A stretch of 7,990 bases of DNA, from assembly GCA_050248375.1 (NCBI GenBank), contig JBFWSL010000183.1, forward strand, positions 1 to 7,990. The letters run 5' to 3'. The position numbers were made by a program, and so were the translations under genes. The notes under the pieces were generated by a model. That model did no database searches, was not told where the DNA came from, and worked only from the letters and a program-made list of their open reading frames with translations. Numbering within the stretch: the first letter of the stretch is position 1; every line of letters starts with the position of its first letter. The stretch comes from JAYZVT01 sp050248375. Its GTDB lineage: Bacteria > Pseudomonadota > Alphaproteobacteria > Rhizobiales > Methyloligellaceae. Positions 1-5,076 of this stretch are shown one piece after another.

Positions 1-540
1 CTTGCCGTCGATCACCTGCTCGTTGGCGAGCACGGTCTGGTCGACCGGGTCCCAGTTCACCTTGGCGCTGCGGCGCGCGACCAGGCCCCTGGCCAGGAAA
101 CCCAGGAACAGCTTCTGCTCCTGCGCGTAATATTCCGGATCGCAGGTGGCGATCTCGCGGGACCAGTCCAGCGACAGCCCCATGGACTTGAGCTGTGCGC
201 GCATGGCGTCGATGTTGGCGTAGGTCCATTTGGCGGGATGGGTGCCCCGCTCCATGGCCGCGTTCTCCGCCGGCATGCCGAAGGCGTCCCAGCCCATGGG
301 GTGCAGCACGTTGTAGCCGCGCGCGCGCATGAAGCGCGCCACCACGTCGCCCATGGTGTAGTTGCGCACATGGCCCATGTGGATGCGCCCGGACGGGTAG
401 GGAAACATCTCCAGCACGTAGTATTTCGGCCTGGAGGGGTCCTCGGTGGCGCGGAACAGCTCCAGTTCGTCCCAGCGGGATTGCCAGTGGGCCTCGCGTT
501 CCGGAGCGTTATAGCGTTCGCCCGCCATCGGTCTGTCCAT
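1..540 (-). CDS. leuS: Leucyl-tRNA synthetase, N-terminal part (partial)
   Basis: LeuRS charges tRNA-Leu with leucine in the cytoplasm. The 180 residues visible are the amino end of a class I synthetase that is usually about 850-870 residues long; the rest lies left of the window. The class I HIGH signature appears as HMGH at residues 54-57, preceded by the typical EMFPYPSGRI stretch and followed by RNYTMGD and HPMGWDAFGMPAEN, all characteristic of bacterial LeuRS. The visible part ends near the conserved KVNWDPVDQTVLANEQV segment. The start chosen is the ATG at 538-540 (MDRPMAGERYN); a second in-frame ATG four codons in, at 526-528, is possible, and neither has a strong Shine-Dalgarno sequence. 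It is divergent from yggS, with 137 bp between the two starts. The only uncertainty is which ATG is used. Confidence 0.96.
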   Translation of the reverse strand, partial: MDRPMAGERYNAPEREAHWQSRWDELELFRATEDPSRPKYYVLEMFPYPSGRIHMGHVRNYTMGDVVARFMRARGYNVLHPMGWDAFGMPAENAAMERGTHPAKWTYANIDAMRAQLKSMGLSLDWSREIATCDPEYYAQEQKLFLGFLARGLVARRSAKVNWDPVDQTVLANEQVIDGK

Positions 541-677
541 CGTTCAGGAGTCTCGGGTTCGGGCCGTATGTGGGCCGAAATGGCCGGACCGGTCAAGGAC
601 CGGCCGGAAAGCGCCCATGTCCTCTTGCGGCGACGGGCGCGGGAGGCTAGTCCGGTCGCGATGAGGAGCCGTGAAAC
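541..677. promoter_or_regulatory. Divergent leuS/yggS intergenic region
   Basis: These 137 bp separate two divergent genes and should hold both promoters, but I cannot pick out convincing -35/-10 pairs. The middle is very GC-rich, with a GGCCGG...CCGGCC inverted repeat around an internal ACCGGT palindrome near 582-605. On the plus strand GAGGAG at 663-668 sits 9 nt before the yggS ATG and is a good ribosome binding site. Confidence 0.4.
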
Positions 678-1576
678 ATGACCGGGACGGGTGTCAAACA
701 GGGTCTTGAGGACGTGCGTGCGGCGATCGGCGCGGCGGCGCGTGCGGCGGGGCGAGACCCGGCCGGTGTGCGCCTCGTCGCGGTCTCCAAGACCGTGGAC
801 CCCGGGGACATCCGCGCCGCCCTGGCGGCGGGACAGCGCGTGTTCGGGGAGAACCGCGTGCAGGAGGCGCAGGCGAAATGGCCCGCGCTTCGCGAGGAGT
901 ATCCCGACGTCGAGCTGCACCTGATCGGTCCGCTCCAGTCCAACAAGGCGAAGGAGGCTGTCGCCCTGTTCGACGTCATCCAGAGCGTGGACCGCGACAG
1001 GATCGCGGCTGCGCTGGGCGCGGAGATGACGAAGCAGGCCCGCTCGCCCCGCCTGTTCGTTCAGGTGAACACCGGCGAGGAGCCGCAGAAGGCCGGCGTG
1101 GCGCCCCGGGACGCCGCGGCCTTCGTCGCCGCCTGCCGCGAGCGCCACGGCCTCGCCATTCGCGGTCTCATGTGCATTCCGCCTCTCGACGAGCCGCCGG
1201 CNNNNNNNNNNNNNNNNNNNNNNNNNNNNNNNNNNNNNNNNNNNNNNNNNNNNNNNNNNNNNNNNNNNNNNNNNNNNNNNNNNNNNNNNNNNNNNNNNNN
1301 NGCGAGGAGCCGCAGAAGGCCGGCGTGGCGCCCCGGGACGCCGCGGCCTTCGTCGCCGCCTGCCGCGAGCGCCACGGCCTCGCCATTCGCGGTCTCATGT
1401 GCATTCCGCCTCTCGACGAGCCGCCGGCCCCGCATTTCGCGCTGCTGGCCAGGCTTGCCGGAGAACTTGGCCTGCCGGAGCTGTCCATGGGCATGAGCGC
1501 CGACTTCGGGACGGCGATCGCCTTCGGCGCCTCCTGCGTGCGTGTCGGCACCGCGATCTTCGGCGAGCGGAGCTGA
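678..1576 (+). CDS. yggS: YggS family PLP-binding homeostasis protein (contains assembly gap)
   Basis: This is the YggS/PROSC family: a fold-type III alanine-racemase-like barrel that binds pyridoxal 5'-phosphate and helps keep vitamin B6 and amino-acid pools balanced, with no established catalytic reaction. The PLP lysine is K38 in VAVSKTV. Other family signatures are FGENRVQEAQAKW, LHLIGPLQSNKAK, VQVNTGEEPQKAGV, IRGLMCIP and, near the end, LSMGMSADF followed by VRVGTAIFGER. The reading frame is broken by 100 Ns (1202-1301) flanked by two identical 127-bp copies that are in the same codon phase. Joining the copies removes 227 bp and gives an unbroken 223-residue protein, the normal family length, so the gene is almost certainly intact and the gap is an assembly artefact. 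Start ATG 678 has GAGGAG 9 nt upstream. It converges on the L,D-transpeptidase gene 31 bp downstream. Confidence 0.95.
1075..1201 (+). repeat. 127-bp copy left of the gap
   Basis: This stretch is identical, base for base, to 1302-1428, and the N-run begins immediately after it. Both copies encode the same yggS segment from GEEPQKAG to LDEPPA. Two contigs that overlap by 127 bp but were scaffolded without merging would give this. 127 is a commonly used largest k-mer in short-read assemblers, which fits contig ends sharing one k-mer. Confidence 0.95.
1202..1301. other. Assembly gap of exactly 100 N inside yggS
   Basis: A run of 100 Ns, a common placeholder for a gap of unknown size. The bases on each side repeat the same 127 bp, so no sequence is probably missing. 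Confidence 0.98.
1302..1428 (+). repeat. 127-bp copy right of the gap
   Basis: Second identical copy of 1075-1201, starting directly after the last N. It continues into the unique 3' end of yggS, whereas the left copy is preceded by the unique 5' end. That is the pattern of an unmerged contig overlap and not of a tandem duplication with its own borders. Confidence 0.95.
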
Positions 1577-1584
1577 CTGTATCT

Positions 1585-1603
1585 CGGGCCGTATCGCGGC
1601 CCG
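1585..1603. terminator. Possible bidirectional terminator hairpin between convergent genes
   Basis: A perfect 6-bp stem CGGGCC/GGCCCG (1585-1590 with 1598-1603) and a 7-nt loop lie in the 31 bp between the stop codons of yggS and the convergent L,D-transpeptidase gene. The position suits a shared terminator, but there is no T-tract on either strand, so the call is weak. Confidence 0.3.
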
Positions 1604-1607
1604 TGTC

Positions 1608-2162
1608 TCAGCCGATGACGATCTGCGTGCCCCTGCGGGCGTGGGCGAGCAGCCGCCGCAGCGTGCCGATGTCGGTTGCCACGCAGCCCTCCGTCGCCCC
1701 GTAGCCCGGACGCGCCAGGTGCATGAAGATGGCGCTGCCCAGTCCGCGCACCCGGGGCCGCGTGTTGTGGGACAGCACCACCACCACGTCATAGAGATGG
1801 TCGCCGCGCCACAGTCCCTCCCGGTTGCGGCCGAAGGGCAGCCGCACCGGCCTGTTGTAGAGCGCGTGCGCGGGATCGTCGCACCAGCCGTCGTTCCGCC
1901 GCGTGGCCCGGCCGGGCAGCAGGGTCGCGGGCCGGGGCCCGTGGTCGGCGCGGAAATAGAAGGCCTGCAGCGTCCAGCGTCCCACCGGCGTGCCGCCGTC
2001 GCCTTCGCGCTTGAGGACCTTCAGCCCCGAGCGGCCGATGGCGCAGGGCCAGCTCCGCCCTCCCGCGGACAGGATGCCCCGCCAAGGCTCGCGGCCGGGC
2101 GCTCTGGCAACCCTCAGCACCGGTGTTTCACGCTTTTTTGAGCCAGATTGAACGCGCCGCAC
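1608..2162 (-). CDS. L,D-transpeptidase (YkuD) family protein
   Basis: A small L,D-transpeptidase-type protein. The family makes or edits 3-3 peptide crosslinks in peptidoglycan, or attaches proteins to it, using a catalytic cysteine. The 184 residues carry KREGDGGTPVG at 51-61, DGWCDDP near 91-97, YNRPVRLP near 102-109 and the active-site block with H148 (SAIFMHLA) and C160 (TEGCVAT), which matches the HX11-17(S/T)xGC pattern with T157, E158 and G159 before the cysteine. This compact form is common in Alphaproteobacteria. No clear signal peptide is visible, so export is not explained by the sequence. The start shown is GTG at 2160-2162, with a modest GGGATGG upstream; a second GTG at 2118-2120 would give 170 residues beginning MLRVARAPG, also plausible. 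The gene is divergent from cenR, 129 bp apart. Confidence 0.88.
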   Translation of the reverse strand: MRRVQSGSKKRETPVLRVARAPGREPWRGILSAGGRSWPCAIGRSGLKVLKREGDGGTPVGRWTLQAFYFRADHGPRPATLLPGRATRRNDGWCDDPAHALYNRPVRLPFGRNREGLWRGDHLYDVVVVLSHNTRPRVRGLGSAIFMHLARPGYGATEGCVATDIGTLRRLLAHARRGTQIVIG

Positions 2163-2291
2163 CTTTATCCATCCCGTCGGCCAAGCTTGTTGAAGACCCT
2201 CTGCGTACCTACATGAATGCCAACTACGTAAGGTCTTTGCGGCCTTTCCTGCAAGTCATCCGGACGCAAGCACGAACGAGGGAACTGTTAC

Positions 2292-2978
2292 ATGGGCGCT
2301 GCGCGTAAACTCCTCATTGTCGACGACGATGCCGACCTGCGCGAGTCGCTCTCCGACCAGCTGTCCATGCATGACGAGTTCGAGCCCTTGGCCGCGGAGA
2401 CGGCCGCGCGGGGCATCGACGTCGCCAAGGCCGAGCGCGTGGACCTCGTGCTGCTGGATGTGGGACTGCCCGACATGGACGGGCGCGAGGCCTGCAAGAT
2501 CCTGCGCAAGAATGGCTTCAAGAGCCCGATAATCATGCTGACCGGCCAGGGGTCCGACGCCGACATGATCCTGGGCCTCGACTCCGGCGCCAACGACTAC
2601 GTCACCAAGCCGTTCCGCTTCGCCGTTCTGCTCGCGCGTGTGCGTGCGCAGTTGCGCCAGCATGAGCAGAGCGAGGACGCGGTCTTCAACATCGGCCGCT
2701 ATACCTTCCGTCCCGCCGCCAAGACCCTGACCGACGAGAAGGGCGGCAAGGTCCGCCTGACCGAGAAGGAAACCTCGATCCTGAAATTCCTGTTCCGCGC
2801 CGGCGAGAAGGTCGTGACCCGCGACATCCTGCTGCACGAGGTATGGGGATACAACGCCGGCGTCACCACCCACACTCTGGAAACCCACATCTATCGCCTG
2901 CGCCAGAAGATCGAGCGCGATCCTTCCAACGCGGAATTGCTGCTCACCGAGATGGGTGGCTACAAACTTGTGCCTTAA
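2292..2978 (+). CDS. cenR: OmpR/PhoB-family response regulator, CenR/OtpR-like
   Basis: This is a two-component response regulator that takes phosphate from a sensor kinase and binds DNA. The receiver domain covers about residues 6-120, with acidic pocket D11-D13, phosphoacceptor D56 in LLDVGLPDMDG, T84 and K106 (VTKPF). A winged-helix DNA-binding domain runs from about 130 to 226, with LTEKETSILKFL, HEVWGYNAGVTTHTLETH and YRLRQKIE. The recognition-helix region and overall sequence resemble the alphaproteobacterial CenR (Caulobacter, essential for the envelope) and Brucella OtpR; I identify it from memory of those sequences, not by alignment. As I recall, OtpR in Brucella is likewise followed by a cyclic-nucleotide-binding protein and exonuclease III, as here. 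No partner kinase gene is present. Start ATG 2292 has GAGGGA 8 nt upstream. Only a weak promoter candidate (TTGTTG 2187-2192, TACATG 2210-2215) is visible. Confidence 0.9.
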   Translation: MGAARKLLIVDDDADLRESLSDQLSMHDEFEPLAAETAARGIDVAKAERVDLVLLDVGLPDMDGREACKILRKNGFKSPIIMLTGQGSDADMILGLDSGANDYVTKPFRFAVLLARVRAQLRQHEQSEDAVFNIGRYTFRPAAKTLTDEKGGKVRLTEKETSILKFLFRAGEKVVTRDILLHEVWGYNAGVTTHTLETHIYRLRQKIERDPSNAELLLTEMGGYKLVP

Positions 2979-2991
2979 ATTCTGAAATCCC

Positions 2992-3021
2992 TTTTTTCGC
3001 CTCCTTCATCGTGTCTATAAT
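2992..3021 (+). promoter_or_regulatory. Candidate promoter for the cyclic-nucleotide-binding gene
   Basis: A perfect TATAAT lies at 3016-3021 between cenR and the next gene. The -35 region, 17-18 nt upstream, is a T-run (2992-2998) and matches the consensus poorly. Transcription would start near 3028, leaving a leader of about 65 nt. If real, the gene can be expressed separately from cenR as well as by read-through. Confidence 0.4.
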
Positions 3022-3029
3022 CACGGACA

Positions 3030-3047
3030 CCCCCGCGTAGTTGGGGG
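3030..3047 (+). other. Leader hairpin upstream of the cyclic-nucleotide-binding gene
   Basis: CCCCC (3030-3034) and GGGGG (3043-3047) pair around an 8-nt loop. No T-tract follows, so it is not a standard terminator for cenR. It would sit at the extreme 5' end of a transcript started from the TATAAT at 3016-3021, where it could protect the mRNA. Confidence 0.35.
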
Positions 3048-3092
3048 CAGTGGGGCGTATCTCGAAAATCTGTTCTGTTGCGGAGTCTCGCA

Positions 3093-3971
3093 GTGAGTCT
3101 CGACGACATCGTCGGGCTGCTTGCGCGCCTGTCGGCATTCGCTGGCATGGGGCGCGGGCCGCTCATGTATATTGCCCAGTACGCTGTTCCCCGGTACTTC
3201 GAACCGGGGGAGGTGCTGTTCAATGAGGGCGAGAACGCCGAAACCGGCTATCTCGTCATCTATGGCAATGCCGTCGCCGTCAGCGAATCCGGAACTTCCA
3301 GGGAATTCTACGAAGGCGACCTGATGGGTGAACTCGCCATGTTCACCCAGGTCAGCCGCAATATGACCTGTGTCGCCCGCACGCGGCTGACCGTACTGGA
3401 GATCCATCGTAAGCTCATGCACGGCCTGCTGCGGCAGGATCCCCTGGCGCTGGACTACACCCGCAACCGCATCGCCCGGCGTATCAGCGAAATCCGCAGC
3501 AACCTCGAGTCGCTGAAGGAATCCCTGGACGCCCATGTCATTCCGGGCGAAGCCCGCATGGAAGCGGCGGAGGAAGCGGACGCCGCCGTTGCAGAAGCGG
3601 TGGATACCGCCGGGGACCCGGCTTTTGCCGACAGGCCCCACCATGCGGAAGCCCACTATGCGGCCGCGGGTTACAACGGTGCTCAGCCCTCTGGCGATGA
3701 CGGCGCCGGGGCCGTTTATGCCGACGATGCGTATCCCGATGGCGCTGATGGCGAGTCCCGATATGCCGAGGTCCATGACGCGGAGACGGACCATGCCGAC
3801 GGCGAAGCCGGGCCAGCCTACGGCAATGGCCGCCATTATCCCTCGGAATACGATCAGGTGCTCAGCGTGCTCGGCCCGGTCAGCGAAGACCTGGACGGAA
3901 ATGCGCCAGCACCGGAATATGATCGGACGGAGCTTCCCAGTCTCTTGCCTCGTCCGCCAGTTGCAGCCTGA
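3093..3971 (+). CDS. Cyclic-nucleotide-binding domain protein with disordered acidic tail
   Basis: Residues about 5-125 form a CRP/PKA-type cyclic-nucleotide-binding domain: FEPGEVLFNEGE (36-47), GYLVIYG (52-58), then the phosphate-binding cassette GELAMF...SRNMT with E80 and R89 nine residues apart, the spacing used to hold the ribose and phosphate of cAMP or cGMP. A helical segment follows (about 120-146). There is no helix-turn-helix. Residues 150-292 are a low-complexity tail rich in Ala, Asp, Glu, Tyr and His, probably disordered, so this is not a CRP-type transcription factor; a binding adaptor or regulatory subunit is more likely. Homologues are often named after the regulatory subunit of cAMP-dependent kinase. 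The start is GTG 3093 (MSLDDIV), with GGAG at 3082-3085 and a 7-nt spacer; TTG 3078 would overlap that site. The last 92 bp overlap xthA on the other strand. Confidence 0.88.
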   Translation: MSLDDIVGLLARLSAFAGMGRGPLMYIAQYAVPRYFEPGEVLFNEGENAETGYLVIYGNAVAVSESGTSREFYEGDLMGELAMFTQVSRNMTCVARTRLTVLEIHRKLMHGLLRQDPLALDYTRNRIARRISEIRSNLESLKESLDAHVIPGEARMEAAEEADAAVAEAVDTAGDPAFADRPHHAEAHYAAAGYNGAQPSGDDGAGAVYADDAYPDGADGESRYAEVHDAETDHADGEAGPAYGNGRHYPSEYDQVLSVLGPVSEDLDGNAPAPEYDRTELPSLLPRPPVAA

Positions 3972-4701
3972 CGCAGTCCGGCGCGAAATCCTTCGTCGCC
4001 CAGATGTGGTCGAGGCGCCGGCCGCGGTTTGACGCGCGCCAGTCCTTCGCCCTGTAGCTCCACCATGTGTAGAGATGTTCGTGCGGCGGCACGTGCCGCC
4101 GCATCACGTCCTCCCAGCCGAGCGAAGCCTGCACCCGTCCCAGCGCCTCCACCTCCACCGGCGTGTGGCTCACCACCCTGAGCAGTTGCCTGTGCGACCA
4201 GACGTCCGTCTCCAGCGGCGCCACGTTGAGGTCCCCGAGCAGGAGCATCCGCTTCGCCTCCGCCCGCTTCAGTCCGGCGAAACCCTTCTACACCTCGGCC
4301 AGGAAGCGCAGCTTCTGGCCGAACTTCGGGTTAAGCCGCTCGTCGGGAATGTCGCCGCCCGCGGGAACGTAGAAATTATGCAGCAGGAACGGCTCCATGG
4401 CGTCCGGCCGCACCCGCACGCACAGATGCCGCGCATGCCCGAGGGCGGCATAATCCGTACAGGCGACCCGCTCCAGCGGATGCCGCGACAGGATGGCGAC
4501 GCCGTGGTAGCCGCTCTGTCCGCGCAGTTCCACATGGGCGTAGCCCATCTCGCGGATCGCCGCTCCGGGGAAATTTCCGTCGGCGCACTTGGTCTCCTGC
4601 AGGCACAGCACGTCCGGCGCGTAGTCGCGCGTGAAACGGCCGACCAGATCGATGCGGCGGCGGACGGAATTGATGTTCCAGGTGGCGACGCGGAAGCTCA
4701 T
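3880..4701 (-). pseudogene. xthA: Exodeoxyribonuclease III interrupted by an in-frame TAG
   Basis: Exonuclease III is the Mg-dependent AP endonuclease and 3'-5' exonuclease of base excision repair. Counting through the stop, the frame has 273 codons, close to the 268 of the E. coli enzyme. All active-site residues line up: N9 (WNINSVRRR), E36 (LQETKC), Y111 (NFYVPAGGD), D157 and N159 (GDLNVAPL), D231 (RRLDHIWA), D260 and H261 (PSDHIPV). Codon 138, at 4288-4290, is TAG, between LRFLAEV and KGFAGLK. Both halves are in one frame and otherwise well conserved, so this is a single recent point change (for example CAG to TAG) or a sequence error. If real, the first part lacks D157/N159/H261 and the second, which could restart at M152, lacks E36, so neither would be active. 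The 3' end overlaps the convergent cyclic-nucleotide gene. Start ATG 4699-4701 has only a weak ribosome binding site. Confidence 0.92.
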
Positions 4702-4728
4702 CTTGCGGTCCGGATTGGGGAAGGCCGA

Positions 4729-4757
4729 GCGTTAGCAACCGTCTGCCGGCCACACAA
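4729..4757 (-). promoter_or_regulatory. xthA: Candidate xthA promoter
   Basis: On the minus strand TTGTGT (4752-4757) and TAACGC (4729-4734) are spaced by 17 nt, placing a transcript start near 4722, about 20 nt before the xthA ATG. The -35 box overlaps the T-tract of the terminator just upstream, which would separate xthA from the preceding transcript. The hexamer matches are only moderate. Confidence 0.3.
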
Positions 4758-4793
4758 GAAAAAGACGCCCAGCCACGGGGGTGACTGGGCGTC
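4756..4793 (-). terminator. Strong intrinsic terminator
   Basis: On the minus strand a perfect 9-bp stem GACGCCCAG/CTGGGCGTC (4785-4793 with 4764-4772) is extended inside by CAC/GTG around a CCCC loop, and is followed at once by TTTTTCTT (4763-4756). This is a textbook Rho-independent terminator. On the plus strand the hairpin is followed by CAAAACC, so it works only leftward. It lies about 280 bp after the lolA stop and just before xthA, so it ends either the ftsK-lolA transcript or a separate small RNA. Confidence 0.88.
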
Positions 4794-4917
4794 AAAACCG
4801 CGTTTCGCGGTGCGCCGGGAGGGAAGCCGGCGCAAGCGGTCCGCATCTTCGGCTAGACGGGGGGCACTACCGATGAAAACGACGCGGCCCGCTTCTGAAA
4901 CGAGAGATATGCCTCCG
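4756..4917 (-). ncRNA. Candidate small RNA or structured lolA 3' UTR
   Basis: Three perfect hairpins follow each other on the minus strand. Hairpin 1 is TGCGCCGG/CCGGCGCA (4827-4834 with 4811-4818) with the 8-nt loop CTTCCCTC. Hairpin 2 is CCGCG/CGCGG with an AAA loop (4810-4798). Hairpin 3 is the terminator. The pyrimidine loop of hairpin 1 resembles the exposed anti-Shine-Dalgarno loops of many alphaproteobacterial small RNAs. A CtrA box lies about 33 bp before the guessed 5' end, and GAAAAT (4929-4924) could act as a -10 element. The 5' end at 4917 is inferred. I do not recognise a named RNA family. The alternative is that this is only the 3' UTR of the lolA mRNA. The overlapping 77-codon frame (4698-4931) starts with TTG, has no properly spaced ribosome binding site and runs through the terminator. 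Confidence 0.42.
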
Positions 4918-4949
4918 AATCGGATTTTCAATCTCCGCCTGAAAAATAA

Positions 4950-4965
4950 TTAACAGGCCGTTAAC
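4950..4965. promoter_or_regulatory. CtrA binding site
   Basis: The plus strand reads TTAA, seven bases, TTAAC, a full match to the gapped CtrA consensus of Alphaproteobacteria; the minus strand also matches TTAA-N7-TTAA, so the site is nearly palindromic. It stands in an AT-rich patch of otherwise GC-rich DNA. No protein-coding start lies close on either side, so the nearest likely target is the small RNA candidate on the minus strand, with xthA 250 bp further on. CtrA is the master cell-cycle regulator of this class. The match is seen; binding is inferred. Confidence 0.55.
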
Positions 4966-5076
4966 CAAGGGCGCGGGAGCGTAAAAAGCCGCCGCCACCG
5001 CGGATGATGGACCTCCGGCCCGCGAGAAAGACCTGGGCCCTGCCGCCGCGAGTCCGGGATTAGAGGCTAAGCCGTT

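Larger units (their letters stand above)
4702..5076. other. 375-bp stretch without a protein gene
   Basis: Between the xthA start and the lolA stop I find no credible coding region. From right to left it contains about 95 bp of GC-rich DNA after lolA with a minor T-tract (4983-4987) but no convincing hairpin, the CtrA box, the three-hairpin segment, the terminator and a possible xthA promoter. Each is listed separately. Confidence 0.7.

Noticed and set aside
57..1148. Long minus-strand frame (363 codons) crossing leuS and yggS
   Set aside because: It is out of frame with leuS and antisense to yggS, both of which show clear family motifs. Its sequence is the Arg/Pro-rich type that GC-rich shadows give.
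3078..3092. TTG start for the cyclic-nucleotide gene
   Set aside because: The GTG at 3093 has GGAG 7 nt upstream and gives the MSLDDIV beginning expected of homologues; TTG would overlap that ribosome binding site.
3021..3836. 271-codon minus-strand frame antisense to the cyclic-nucleotide gene
   Set aside because: No recognisable domain; a shadow of a gene with a well-defined cyclic-nucleotide-binding domain.
4698..4931. 77-codon minus-strand frame between lolA and xthA
   Set aside because: TTG start with GGAG only one base away, passes through all three hairpins and the terminator, and has no recognisable content.
4075..4953. 292-codon plus-strand frame opposite xthA and through the gene-free stretch
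   Set aside because: Mostly antisense to conserved exonuclease III motifs, with no recognisable domain or ribosome binding site.
4981..4996. Terminator directly after lolA (GGCGGCGGC then TTTTT on the minus strand)
   Set aside because: I cannot find an upstream arm able to form more than a 4-bp stem.
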